The notes beneath the pieces were generated by a model, which saw nothing but the letters and a program-made list of their open reading frames with translations, was not told the origin of the DNA and did not search any database. This document shows, one piece after another, positions 23,840-35,760 of a stretch of DNA of 64,000 bases. A program made the translations under genes and the position numbers. Source of the DNA: Cryptomeria japonica. Taxonomy: Eukaryota; Streptophyta; Pinopsida; Cupressales; Cupressaceae. The stretch covers positions 910,925,330-910,989,329 of the forward strand of contig NC_081409.1 of NCBI RefSeq assembly GCF_030272615.1. Reading direction: 5' to 3'. Each line of letters starts with the position of its first letter. Position 1 is the stretch's first letter.

Positions 23840-24750
23840 TGTTGTGTTGCAATCACGCACGCCCCATTCCAAATGGGGACCTGTTGATGTGTCTTTTGTA
23901 CACGACCAAACACAGAATAAAATACCCAGAGGTATCCTATCCTCTCTTGAATAAAGTTCCCCGAATGCTGAAGATTTCGCAGAAGGATCAATCGGAGAAA
24001 CTCCAAGGTTCTGTTATGTAGGTTCTCTACTCGTGGATAAGCACCAGTGGACGTTGTGTTTGCTGTTTTACAAGGGGCCTTACGTACTTTCTGGGAAAGC
24101 TTGTTCTTGCAACTACTTTTCAATGAGGAAAGTGAATTCTCCTAATACTAACTAATGTTTCGAAAAATGGCAAAAGATAAGGGCTTTGAGGAGGCGATAC
24201 TAAACTAATCCTAGGAATGACTAAAAGAGGACTGATCTTAGTAAAACTCTACCAATTTCAGTATTGCCAAAAGATTACAACTCTACTGGAATTGGTGCGA
24301 TCTTCTAAGGGAATTCAATGATTTTCGAATCATCAATGGGATAGATACTATCACTAAGATACATATCAATATCTCCAATAATGATTGAACTCTTAAACAA
24401 TCTTAATATCTCCAGTTGACCACACAAGGCGTGCTTACAATCAGTAAGGAGCTAGTGGTTTGGACTATGAGTTTTACCAAAGATCAAACACAACATTTGT
24501 CCTTCAATCTAATTCTAAAACTTAAGTACTATCTCTACTAAGAGTGATTCAAGAAGATAAACAACCATGAAGATAGCCACAAGGATTGCAATAAAACACC
24601 ATAACTTCAATATTTCATTGATCTCATAGCAAAATAAAACAACAATTGTTCAACTTTCTCTCTTCACTACTTCTTTCTCTGTTGCTAACAATCTTAATCT
24701 TATTTCTCTTTTCTCTAACTCTCTATCTCTCTAAAATGAATTGAGTGAGG

Positions 24751-24760
24751 GCTTATATAG
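24751..24760 (-). promoter_or_regulatory. TATA box of LTR1
   Basis: The minus strand reads GCTATATAAG, about 190 bp after the ORF stop. An AACAAATCCTAACTAGGG block lies upstream. The position matches TATA-like sites in LTR2 and LTR4, so this is the presumed retroelement promoter. Confidence 0.7.
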
Positions 24761-24950
24761 CACTCTCAAATACAATGAATGGCCTGGATCTAAAGAAGAT
24801 CAAAGGCTGAGATTTTGACACCTAAACCCTAGTTAGGATTTGTTACAAAAAGAACCCCATTAAGATAAACATTATCAATTCATAGCCAATAGAAATTGGC
24901 ACATATAACGAGGAAACGTAGCCCAATGGGGATAGAGTTGCCACATCATC

Positions 24951-27900
24951 TTACAACAACTTCTCATCTAGAATTTTGTTCCCTTTTCTATGTTCTTTTC
25001 TGGCATATTCAATGAATCTGGACGTAATCCCCTCAATCTCAGCAATGGGAATCTCATGCAAGTTCTTCATTCATTCTTCCAAGTGAAGGACTTGATCAAA
25101 AGCTGCAAGAAGAGTCATCTCCCATCCAGACTCAAGCTCTTTTGTTTTCTCGATCAGGAACATTGTAGCATACATCTGATCTCGCTGCTTTTTTGTGACC
25201 ATATTCTCCTCTTTGCAAAAAATAATTTTGATCCTGTCTTCCAATTCTTGGACATCTACATCTGCCTCGATCTCTATCCTTCTCTCAAGAATTGTACACA
25301 TTACATCTAACACCTTGTCTTGAATAGGGTGGATAGTGCATTCAACTCGGTTGCATCTGGTAATGATGTCTTCGAAAAGAACTTCCTTCATCTGGAGCAA
25401 AGTTGACCATTGCAGAAGGTTATGGGTTCCTCCATCCATTATCTTCTCTTGTGCTAAAATCTGCCTTGGCGTCCTTATCACATGCAAGACCGGGATGACA
25501 ATGTCTCTAGTGTGAGTGAATGCATCCACAGGTTATCAAGAGATTATGAATGATCTGGTATTGATGTCTTCGAAAAGAACTTCCTTCATCTGAAGCAAAG
25601 TTGACCATTGCAGAAGGTTATGGGTTCCTCCATCCATTATCTTCTCTTGTGCTAAAATCTGCCTTGGCGTCCTTATCACTTGCAAGACCGGGATGACAAT
25701 GTCTCTAGTGTGAGTGAATGCATCCACAGGTTATCAATAGATTATGAATGATCTCAAGGACTTGGATAGCCCTGTGGACTGTCTTCATCATTCTCGTTAC
25801 AAATTCAATGGCTACCTTGTAAGATTCATCAATCCATGAACTCATGAGTTGGGCTAAGTTCTTCATCCTTTCTGCCTCATTTATTGATTCAGGAGGAAGT
25901 ACATGCAAAGGTGATATTGCTAGATCCTGTCGCCTTAATGGTTGATTAAGGTGGCTAAAATAATTCCTCCAAGCACTAACCTCCCTTTCTAGCTTCTTAT
26001 TCTTTTCCATTTCTTCCTTGAGTTTATCATTAAGTGCTCTCACTGAATCAGTCACTTCTTCCATGGCCTGCTCGGAGGTAAGTGGACCAAGATCAAATGT
26101 CTCTATATCATATTCCTCTGCCATAATCTCATCCTCATATTTGTCCACTACTGGTGTGGCTACCTGTATCTTCCTAGTTCCTGCATCATCTCTAATTACC
26201 TTTGACATCTTTGTAGCCTTTTTCTTTTCGATTTCTTCTTGGGAATTTCCTATGAGACTTTCCAAATCAAATATTTGTTCTTCCTCTTCAACTACAACTA
26301 CCCTTGCCAGTCTTTCTTTTAGCCAATCTGGAATGGAAGACTTTCTTTCCCTTACCTGTATTTCCTTAGGCAAAGGTCTATCGTCTCTAAAAGGAGATGT
26401 TGCTTCATCATCATTCTTTTCTTCTTGTTGTTCATTAGCACCAACCTGGAGAGATTGACTTGATGAGTGCTGAGGTGTTCGTCCTTTGCCTTGTTTATCA
26501 TTCTGCACCATGGATTCCATAGACTCATCAATTTCATACACTATCTCTCTTTGATCCTCTCCTTGACTTATCTCCTTCTCATGTCTAGAAGACGTACTCG
26601 TTGGACGATTAGGATTCACCTTTTGTTTCTTCTTGGAGGGTTCTCTCTTCTCAGGTCCTTCTTTTCTCTTCGATCATTTGGAATGAGAAGTATTCTCACT
26701 CACACTTGCTTCTCCTTCTTTTGTTCTTGTCTCTAGGGTGAATGTCATGGCTATATTCTGCTCCTTCAATTTTTGATGTTGTACGTCCACCCATCTACGA
26801 GTGCAATTCAAAACAGGGTCCATCAATGCTCTTAGGTCTGCAACTTCTTGCTCATTCCAACCTATCTTCACTTCTTTATCTTCCTTCTCATAGGACGATT
26901 GGAGATATCTACCACTGTCCTGGGCTTGATCGGCTCCTCTATAAACTTTACATTTCCTGATAAGATCCAAGGGTAATCTAGAATGCATCTTTCTTTTCAC
27001 CTCTACATCATCCTAGACATTCATCCAGAAGTCCTCCACTTGAAACTCATGTTTGTACTTCTTCCCAACTGTCTCTTCCATATGACCATGAGGATCGAAA
27101 TTCTCTCTTGAGGCAAAGGATGTGAATGAATACAAAGATAATTCCTTTTTTGCATCTTCTGCGGCTTGAGAATTAGGACACACTTCAATTGAGTTTCCCA
27201 ATAAAATAGGTACGGGGATACCATTTCCATGCTTATGTCTTGATGCTTTAGCATAAGCTGCCAACTGTCTAGTCACTTCAAGTAATATTATTCTGTCTGT
27301 AGGATACCTTGGCAACATATAGGGAGGTGAAGGACATCCATGGACCCTGATGTAGGTAAATTTTGGAAATTGAATGATCCATGCACCATGCTTCTTCATG
27401 AGCTCCTGTGCCTCGGTAGACAATCAGTGGTGAATCCCTCCTTGCAATGTCCTAGTGATATACATTGTGAAGGTGTCATTGACTAGCTTGTAGTCATTCC
27501 TTGGCAGATGATGCAATTGAACATAAGAATCACATGCTCTTATCTCTCCCGTCCCTCTCCCAACAACTCCTCTATGTGGTAACCCTGCATACTCAAAACT
27601 TCTTACTAAGGAATATATAACATATGAACTCATGTGGAATGACTTAGTAGGGACTAGCCTCCTCAACTGCACATCTAGGTTGTTGCTAATAATTCTAGCC
27701 CAATTGAGCATTCCTTTTCCTTGGACGATCACTTGAATAAAGAAGAACATCCACTTGTCAAAGAAGAAGGCCTGAGAGGCACCTATAACCCGATTGAGCA
27801 TGGTTATCAAGTCCCTGAATTCCTCTTGGAAATCAATTCTATGTGGCGTATTCGGTATCTTGTTCAAGCGAGGCCTACTCTCGAGTAACCAATTCTTATT

Positions 27901-28355
27901 GATGAAGTTTAGACAGGTATCAGGATCATCTTCATAGATAGACCTAGCTCCTTCCAAGCTCTTATAGATCATATCTCTCGGCTCCGGGAGATGAAAAGCT
28001 TCACTTATAGCTTCTTCTGAAAGATAGGCTAGGACAATTCCATCCTCGGCTATGATCGTCCTTGAATGTGAATCATAGTGCTTGGCACATTCGATCATTA
28101 GCTCATGACATCTAACTACAGGAGGGAAGTCTGCAGCCTTGATATTATGCCACTCTCAATTATCTTCTTGGCTATGGGTGATGGTTTGCCGATGTAGGGC
28201 GCTTCTCAGAACTTCCTCACATTGAAGTTCCCCAAGTTGGTATCTCCAATATTGCTCCATTTGGACACGATCCTGGTCTCCAAATCATCGTTCTTTTGAT
28301 CTCCTTTTATGAGAGCCTTTCGGGTAGCGGATCCACTCGCCTTGGGGGTCGCTAT
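24951..28355 (-). pseudogene. LTR-encoded ORF, copy 1 (unknown function, about 1,130 codons)
   Basis: I do not recognise a known enzyme. The start codon position reads ATA where LTR2 has ATG (aligned: GT-5 nt-ATAGCGACC against GT-5 nt-ATGGCGGCT). The globular N-terminal half carries HYDSHSRTI, AISEAFHLPEPRDM, KWMFFFIQVI, RIISNNLDVQLRRL, FHMSSYVIYSL, GVVGRGTGEI and PKFTYIRVHGCPSPPY. An acidic, Lys/Glu-rich linker follows, then SIPDWLKERL, the block MSKVIRDDAGTRKI ending FDLGPLTSEQA, a coiled coil and a helical tail ending EYARKEHRKGNKIL. Breaks are few: a stop after GGIHH (27,424), a TAG near 27,013, a stop near 26,675, a frame change near 25,705-25,757 and a TGA near 25,071. The N-terminal half is loosely reminiscent of domains labelled plant transposon protein; this is a weak impression. 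Confidence 0.8.
25362..25757 (-). repeat. 198-bp tandem duplication within the LTR1 ORF
   Basis: The segment from TGATGTCTTCG at 25,364 is repeated from 25,562 with few differences. It doubles the part encoding TRDIVIPVL and QWSTLLQMKEVLFEDI. The length is 66 codons, but the second copy runs into a stop, so the duplicate disrupts the protein. Confidence 0.9.
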
Positions 28356-28362
28356 TTGCTAC

Positions 28363-28364
28363 CT
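28363..28364 (-). promoter_or_regulatory. candidate 3' splice site before the LTR1 ORF
   Basis: CCTCTTTTTGTAG ends seven bases before the start codon position. In LTR2 the sequence CTCTCATAG stands at exactly the same distance from ATG (38,618). This suggests that the ORF is read from a spliced message. Confidence 0.5.
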
Positions 28365-29269
28365 ACAAAAAGAGGCTTAAGTTAGATTTAAGTGTAGAAT
28401 CTTAGTTAGGTGACTTGAGATTCCTTAAAAGATGAAACCCTTTTAGAAAAGGTAATTTTTCAAACTAGGCATCACCTAGAAATTAAACTGGATATAGAAG
28501 ACCTAGCCTTAAGCAAATTTAAAATAGAAACTTGAATTAGATCTTCAATACCTTGTCTAAAAAATCAGATTAAACACCTTACCTTCAATTTTCACTTATT
28601 AATTTGAAAAGATGGATAAAAAAATGAAGATTTCTGCTGAATGAAAGGTCTTTGATCTGCACTTCAAGTTCCCCCTTGATGATTTAGCCTTCACTTAGCC
28701 TTTAATCAGCCCTCATAAATCAGAAATTCGCCTATACCTGCTACAATTCGCTTCTCCAATTCTGCTCCTTAAATTCGCTTAGGAAGAATGAATGAATGAA
28801 TGATTAAAGATTTCAAAATACATCTTCCTTTATAGGGCGCTTTCACCCTTTTCCCAAGAGGCCGACTTCTTAAATGCATAAATAAAATAAAATAAAAACA
28901 CCTCCAAGCTGGCCGACTTAGCAATAAAGCTAAAAAGATATAATTGGGCACCAAGGAATAGATTTTTTATTTTAAGACTTAAAAAATCAATTTACCCATT
29001 TGATAAGTGTCTAATTTAGGCGGATTTGCATTACTTACCCAAATGAGGTTTGATTAGCAATTAATGAGAGGGAAATTGTGTCTTGAATATGGTTTATTTG
29101 CGAATTTCTCGAGAGGGTATAGGTAAGCCTAGAAGATGTTAGAGTTTCTTCAAAATATGATGAAGGCACACTTAGTCTTCATAATAAATATTATGTTCAT
29201 GATGTGAGAAAGGCTTAAACCACCCCCAAGGAGGCTTGCTTGAACATCTCACCTAGCAAAACACTTCTC

Positions 29270-32150
29270 TTCAAGGAAATGTTCACTCTGGACCCTTTGG
29301 AAGGGTCAAGAGCGATTTTGCCATTTTAGTCCATTTACTTCATCTTTCCATACCTTCACAATCTTGATTTTTCACTATTCCATGCTCTTGTCATCATGAC
29401 CTTGCAACTTGCCTTTGCCTAGCTCAAACAAGTTGAAAAATAGGCATTTCAAAGGATTTCACCCTGGACCATTTGGAAGGGTCAGGAGCGAAATTCATCC
29501 CTTAGCTCGAAATTCTCACTTCTTGCACCAACAACCTACTCAAATGCATGCTTGTGGCAATCCTCAAGTCCAATCCACCTTGACCACTGTCCTGGCCTAA
29601 CACAAACTTGAAGGAAAAATGATATTTTGTGAATTTCACTCTGGACCCTTTGGAAGGGTCAGGAATGAAATTCAAGTTTTAGACTTGATTCTTCATCTCC
29701 CTCACTTCAATTCATCTTGCAAGGCAAAATAACATCATTCCACCTTCAACCACACCCTAGGAATCAAAGTTTTGGCTTCACTCAAGGAGAAAATAGGTGG
29801 TTTGAAAAATTTCGCTCTGGACCCTTTGGAAGGGTCAAGAGCGAAATTCCTGACTTGCTTGTTTTCCTTCTCCTAGGTCTATCCCTTTCACATTCCATAC
29901 CTAGACTATCATCTTTGGATTCATCTCTCAACATGACTACACTTGCTTGGCCTCAAAATGACTAGAAAGGAGAATTTCGCTAAAAAACCATGGCCAGGGA
30001 TAGGACCTATTTAGGATTTCGCCCTGGACCCTTTGGAAGGGTCAGGAGCGAAATCCTTATCCTAGCCTAAAATCTACATTTCTGGTGGCCAAAATCCATT
30101 CAAGGGCAATCCTAGGGGCTTCTCTCACCTTGGTCTAGGCTTGGCTTGGCACAAATTTTGGAAGATAGGATAGGTTTTAGGATTTTCGCTCTAGACCCTT
30201 TGGAAGGGTCAGGAGTGAAATTCTTGTTTTTGAGCTTATTCCTTCATTCTTTAAACCTCAATCCACATCAAAAGGCAAGGACACACCTTCTCACTTCCAT
30301 CCATGCCATAAAAACCAAGGATTTGACCTTCTCCAAGGGAAAAATAGGTGTTTGCAAGAATTTCGCTCTAGACCCTTTGGAAGGGTCGGGAGCGAAATTT
30401 GCATTTTAGGACAAATTCTATCATGCCTCTCACTTCAACTCACCTCAAAGGTCAAGGAAACACTGCTTCATTCTTCCCTAAGCCATAAAAACCAAAAGTT
30501 TGACTTGATTTGCAAGGAAAATAGGTGATCTTAGGAATTTCACTCTGGACCCTTTGGAAGGGTCAGGAGCAAAATCCTAGTTTTTGCTCAATTCCTCCAA
30601 ATTTGTTGATTCCTAGCAACTCAAAGACATGCCTAAGGATATCCCCAATCTCAATTCATCCTGACCCACACTTGTCTTGGCATAAAATTGGGAAAAAAGA
30701 GTGGTTTTGTGGAATTTCGCTCTGGACCCTTTGGAAGGGTCAGGAGCGAAATCCACATTCTAGGCTTGACTCTTCATCTTTTCAACTCCAATCTTCTTTG
30801 CAAGGCAAAAATACATCACTCTTAGCCCAAGGAACAAGGTTTGTGGCCTAAGCCTGGAAGCAAATGAGGTTAATAAAGAATTTCGCTTTGGACCCTTTGG
30901 AAGGGTCAGGAGCGAAATTCATCTTTTAGGCAAAATCTTGATCTTTCAATGCGTCCAACCTCCTTTCAAGGTAAGAACATACCAATCCACCCTCTAACAT
31001 GCCTTAGAAACCAACGCCTATCCAAAACAAGGAAGGAAATGAGAGTTATTTGGAAGGGTTAGGAGTGAAATCCTCTTTCCAAGTTGATTTTGCACTTTAT
31101 TCATCCAATCCTTCCTCAAACTTGATCAAAACCATCTCTCCTCACCATAATCAAGTGAATCTACCATCAAATTAGCTCAAGACAAGGTCATTTTCATCAT
31201 TTTAGGCAAGATAGGGGGTCAAACTGAGGATTTCGCTCTGAACCCTTTGGAAGGGTCAGGAGCGAAATTCTCCTTCTACGTTGATTTCCACCACTTCATC
31301 ACCTCAAACCTCCTCTCAAAGACAAATATGCATCAAAGCCTTCCCTTCATGCCTTAGAAGTCAACAAACTTGGTCATATCAAAGAGCAAAGTGGAGGAAA
31401 AGTGGATTTCGCTCTGGACCCTTATGTCTTAAGTCAAAATCTTCGTCTTTTAATGCTTTCAATCACTTTTCAAGGCACAAACATATCAAAACCTTCACAA
31501 CATGTCTTGGAAACTAAGACCTTGGTCTAATCCAGGAAGGAAAGGGTGTCTTCTAAGAATTTTGCTCTAGACCCTTTGGAAAGGTCAGGAGCGAAATTCA
31601 TAATTTAGGTTGATTTCACACTCCATTGCCTCAATTCATCTTCAAACTTGATCAAATTCACCTTTCCTTATCACCATCAAGTCTATTTGCCATCTCCTTG
31701 GCTCCAAGATCTTCATTTTTGATAGCCAAGGCTAAAATTGAGGGTCAAGAAGAATTTCGCTCTGGATCCTTTGGAAGTTGGAAGGGTCAAGAGCGAAATT
31801 CAAGTTTTAGGCTAGTCTTTCACCTCTTTTCTCCTTTTTATGTCTTGGACACACTTTGTTAGGCTTCCTTCCATCATGATCATGCCAATTTACTCTTTAG
31901 GTTGACATATAGCTCAAGGTTTTGTAGAAAGTAGGGTTTTGCATGAATTTCGCTTTGGACCCTTTGGAAGGGTCAGAAGCGAAATTCTTCCTCGAGCTCA
32001 AGTCATGGCCTCATTTTCACTTTTATTTACATGTGTTTTTACCTTCATTCAAGCCTAGGAAAGGGTTAGCTCAGAGCCCGAGTCAAGGTGGAGTGTCTTG
32101 TGGAGAAATTCGCTCTTGACCCTTTGGAAGGATCAGGAGCGAAATTCCTC
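29270..32150. repeat. array of 17 hairpins, about 175-bp period (LTR1)
   Basis: The plus-strand unit is AATTTCGCTCTGGACCCTT, then TGG, then AAGGGTCAGGAGCGAAATT, a near-perfect palindrome of about 40 bp. Starts are near 29,284, 29,458, 29,636, 29,812, 30,019, 30,186, 30,361, 30,539, 30,717, 30,880, 31,050 (half), 31,231, 31,407 (half), 31,561, 31,754, 31,948 and 32,108. The spacing is 155-207 bp. The DNA between units varies freely but often starts with a TTTAGGC-type motif and carries CTTGG- and CAAGG-rich text. Some stems are read as short ORFs by chance. Confidence 0.93.
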
Positions 32151-33153
32151 TTCTAGGCTTAATTCACCTTGAAAATGTCTTGACTTCGCCTTAGACTCAA
32201 CCCTTTGATGCATTTCCTTCCATATCCTTGCCAATTCGCTCAACAATTCCTAAAATCGCCTCCTAAATCTTCCCTTTGCCACTGGCTCTGCCTAATTGAC
32301 TCCGACTTGACGGAAGACAAGACTTTGACATGAAAACCAACAACCCTGACCTACCCTAACTTGAGACTTTTATCTCTTTTGGACAATTTATCCATCTTCA
32401 ATCTCCTGAAAGGTAAGATCCTTCTAAGATAACCCTAGGGTTCAAGGTAGACAACAAACGACTTCCCCAAGTCCAGGTTACATTTAGCTTTGAAAGAAAC
32501 CCTGGATGAGCTCTTTGAGAGAAACTCTAATCTACCCAACCCAGGCAACCACTAACTCACTCAAAACACCTAGCAAGCAGAGAAAAACCTAGCTAAGGGA
32601 AAGCAAAACCCAAGAAAAAGAGGGGGTCCCCATCCTAATGGGGCGATGTGTGAAATGGTCACAACAGGACCCCCTCCTTTTCGCTTCTTAGTTTAGTAGT
32701 TATGATTAGTTTTGTGTAGCTTGGCAGTGAATTTTGTCTCCTTGCTCTAAAAGGGAAAGTGATGTATTGTCAATACAAATGCATAGGTTAATCCATGAGT
32801 TAAAGTGCAAAATTCAATCCTTGGATGGGTGAGTCGAGTCAAGAATTTCAAGTCTAGGATAAGGACTGAGTGTGCAATCCACCATCTGGCTTAGGTAAAT
32901 TCCTTGAGATTAGAAATGTGCAATTGTTCCAAAGAATGAAAATAGAATTTGTCCAAATTCAAGACTAAGGATAATCTCCGATTGGAAATCTAGGTCCGAG
33001 ATCCTTAGGTAGGTGACCTTTAAAATGTGAGGAAATGTAATTCAAGATAAGGAAATTCACAAGATTCAAAAGTTGTCAAATGCAAGGAAAGTTGTCAGGA
33101 AAAGTGAAAAGAGGAAAAATTTCCAAAGAATGTGATATCTCCAACTTACTTAG

Positions 33154-33229
33154 ACTACAGATGCTACACTTTTCCATGACAATCAAAGTAAACTACAGAT
33201 GCTACACTTTTCCATGACAATCAAAGTAT
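33154..33229. repeat. 38-bp tandem duplication
   Basis: ACTACAGATGCTACACTTTT plus 18 further bases occurs twice, back to back, just before a copia RNase H remnant. Confidence 0.9.
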
Positions 33230-33233
33230 CTTG

Positions 33234-33390
33234 GAGTTGGTGAAGAATATAGTTTATCATGCTCGCACCAAGCATATTGAGGTTCACCATCATTACATTC
33301 AACATGTGGCCAATATTGATGAAATGTATCTCTCCTACTGCACATCTCATTAGCAATCTTCTAATCTAATGACTAAACTAATGAGCACAT
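33234..33390 (+). pseudogene. copia RNase H tail fragment 1
   Basis: The plus strand encodes ELVKNIVYHARTKHIEVHHH and YIQHVANI, the NPV(x)HxRTKHIE block of copia RNase H. A stop follows shortly after. No RT precedes it and no clear PPT follows. Confidence 0.8.
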
Positions 33391-35440
33391 GATTATTCTA
33401 GGGGGATGAATCAATAAAATGCAACTTTCTAATTTTAAACTTTATCAATCATAATAACATCATTAACTCAACATTAATAATCATGCACATGAGAAGAACA
33501 CAATAACACACGATATTTACATGGAAACCCTTACAAGAGAAAACCATGGCAAAACATTGCTTTATTAATCTTCTTTTTACAAATTTTGTAGGGACCAAAC
33601 TACTAGAGGCATCAACCCCTCATTCAATTTGTGAACTCCAACCCACTGGAAGCACCAACTCCCACTTTTGGACTTGTAGGTACCAACCCCTCATTCAATT
33701 TGTGAGCACCAACCCACTAGAAGCACCAACTCCCACTTCTGAAATTGTAGGCACCAACATACCGATCTCTTAGAATGGAAGGATCCAATCTTCAAAGTAC
33801 AATATGATAGATGTATGCAAGCTTCCTCTTCAAATTTTCTCCACGAATCTGCTCATACCCATGTTGAAGTCTTCACAATACTCTTTCACAAATCATGCAT
33901 AAGTTTGTTCCAATGTCTTCATAAAATGAGATCAAAAGAATCTCATAAATCTGCCCTTCATGCACACAAATAATTCTTCATATGCTGCTCATTAATCTGC
34001 TGTAGCATATCCTCAAATTATGCCCTTAAATCTGCTGTAGCATGTCCTCAAATTTTGCCCTTAAATCTGCTCTTATAATCTTTCAAAAATCTGTCGCATA
34101 CTCTCATAGATCTGCTCATATAACTTCAATAAATGTGCTTATAAACTCTCATAAGTCTGCTTCTATAATATTGCACATAAATCCTTCATAAATTCTGCAT
34201 ATAAACTTCTTAAAAATCTGCTCTTCAGATATTTGGATCTGCCGGTGTATAGATGATCACACATTGTTCAATCCACACTTTCTATCTCACACAATGCTCT
34301 CTATATATCTTTCCAAGAGTGGCAATTTCATTAAAAGACATCTCCTTTCACCTTTAAAACATAATTCTCCATTCCACGTGCTAATTGCATCTCTCCCTTT
34401 AATAAATTTGATTATGTTTGAATGATATATCTTTATTCTGCACAAACTCAATTTATCTTCACAAGTCATACCCACATCTTGTATCTCTATGTCTTCATGA
34501 AAAGATGCAACTCTTAGGAAAGCGACAGCTCTTTGAATGGGTGTGTTTTGATAACAAACTTCTAAATACTAATCACTCCTTTGAACACTTTATTTATCTT
34601 CAAATATGTATATATATAACACACTTCACATATTTCTTATGCCAATATATATCTTCATATCCTATGAAGAGATGTGATCCTTCTTAAAGGAGATGACCAC
34701 TTTAATAGTCATGACTTCTCCTTAAAATTCTGCTATAAATGCTTCAAAAATCTGTCATAAATGCTTCACAAATCTGCATGTCTTTCTTCTTGATCTGCAA
34801 TATTCTTTCATCTAGATCTGCAATATTCTTCATATTTCCTTCATAATTTGCTCTTATTCCTCTTCAAGGGTCTGTTCTTCAAATCTAAATGATGTTCTTT
34901 TCTTGCTACTCACTCATTTTCTTCTCCACATTTCACCATCACTTTTTATATCTGCGTACCCTTATGCCTCTTCATGAAAAGAGACATCTCTTTGAATAGA
35001 GGTGACCTTTTGAAAAGACATCACCTTTTGTTAACAATTCTTTATGTCGGTTGCTTTTTAAAATGCTTTTATTTATCTTCAAATCACTCTGATCTTATAT
35101 CCTCTTAAATTCATATTATCTTCATTACAAAAGCACACACTTTATTTGCCATTCATCTTCTATTTATATCATTGCATGGTCTTATGAAGAGAGGCATCCC
35201 ATTCATGTAGAAAGGCATCTTCAAAGGAAACATCCTTTGTTGAGTAATCACAATAAACTTACCAACAATGTTCAATACATCTTTGACATCAATGACAACC
35301 TTCTAACAATCTCGTCCATACATCAATGATAATATGCTTAGAGAACAAAACCCTTCTTGACATGACTTTGACATCAATGACAACATTTCTAACATAAACC
35401 TCACTACAGCAATCTGCTAATCTGATGACAACCAGGGTGT
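33391..35440. other. degenerate copia LTR-like sequence
   Basis: The start (33,420-33,560) resembles the inner part of a minus-strand copia LTR: TTTACATGGAAACCC ... AAGAGAAAACCATGG is like TTTTTACTTGGAAAACCCGG in element A. A 71-bp tandem duplication lies at about 33,611-33,752. From 33,960 to 34,880 there are many loosely repeated AAATCTGC-containing units of 30-40 bp. GACATCAATGACAAC, typical of copia LTR ends, occurs twice near 35,287 and 35,370. No gene is seen and the exact boundaries are unclear. Confidence 0.45.
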
Positions 35441-35447
35441 CTCGAAA

Positions 35448-35630
35448 TTGGTTAAGAATCCAGTTTATCATGCTCACACTAAGCATATAGAGGTTCATCG
35501 TCAAGACATTCAACATGTAGTTTATAAAAGATATTCAAGACATTTAACTCTCCTACTGCACAATCTCAAAAGCAGTCTGCTAATCTAATTACTAAACCTC
35601 TTGACTTTGTTTGTTCGTCAAATTTCAAGA
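35448..35630 (+). pseudogene. copia RNase H tail fragment 2
   Basis: LVKNPVYHAHTKHIEVHRQD and IQHVV repeat the same block as fragment 1, 2.2 kb away. A frame change follows near 35,530. It is related to, but not identical with, fragment 1. Confidence 0.75.
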
Positions 35631-35649
35631 TGAATTTGGGGTTTTATCA

Positions 35650-35760
35650 AGTTTAAAGAATCCAAGTTATGATGTTCATAACAAAAAAATTGAGTCACCA
35701 TGACTACATTCAACAAGTGGTTTATATTGGAGACATTTATCTCTGCTACTATACATCTTA
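35650..35760 (+). pseudogene. copia RNase H tail fragment 3, highly decayed
   Basis: LKNPSYDVHNKKIES is a third, more degraded copy of the block, within 200 bp of fragment 2. The sequence after it (about 35,761-36,734) shows no gene or element I can identify. Confidence 0.55.

Larger units (their letters stand above)
23882..32666 (-). mobile_element. LTR1, 8.8-kb giant solo LTR with ORF and hairpin array
   Basis: In its own sense it begins TGTTGTGACC and ends CATCAACA. It is flanked by a perfect duplication GGACC (23,877-23,881 and 32,667-32,671). No internal LTR pair, primer site or pol is present, so the entire 8,785 bp behaves as one LTR. In sense order it holds the terminal stem, a 17-unit hairpin array (32,150-29,270), a splice-acceptor-like site (28,363), a large ORF (28,355-24,951), a TATA box (24,760) and about 870 bp of R/U5. 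Confidence 0.85.
23840..33130 (+). mobile_element. LTR0, truncated giant LTR interrupted by LTR1
   Basis: It starts TGTTGTGTTGCAATC and has the terminal stem CCCCAT...ATGGGG. LTR1 breaks it at GGACC (23,877-23,881), and it resumes at 32,672 with CCCTCCTTTTCGCTTC, just as the start of the other copies continues. After about 450 bp the resemblance fades near 33,130. No ORF or far end is seen, so it is an old truncated copy. The right boundary is approximate. Confidence 0.7.

Noticed and set aside
23647-24123. 158-codon frame near the LTR1 end
   Set aside because: It crosses the junction between LTR0 and LTR1 and reads through R/U5 sequence; not a gene.
29409-31862. Short frames containing SGPFGRVRSE or LDPLEGSG
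   Set aside because: They translate the palindrome units of the LTR1 array; the repeated peptide follows the hairpin and nothing else.
29270-32150. CRISPR-like array
   Set aside because: Units are long palindromes with spacers of about 135 bp that are not of uniform length, in a eukaryotic retrotransposon; no cas genes.
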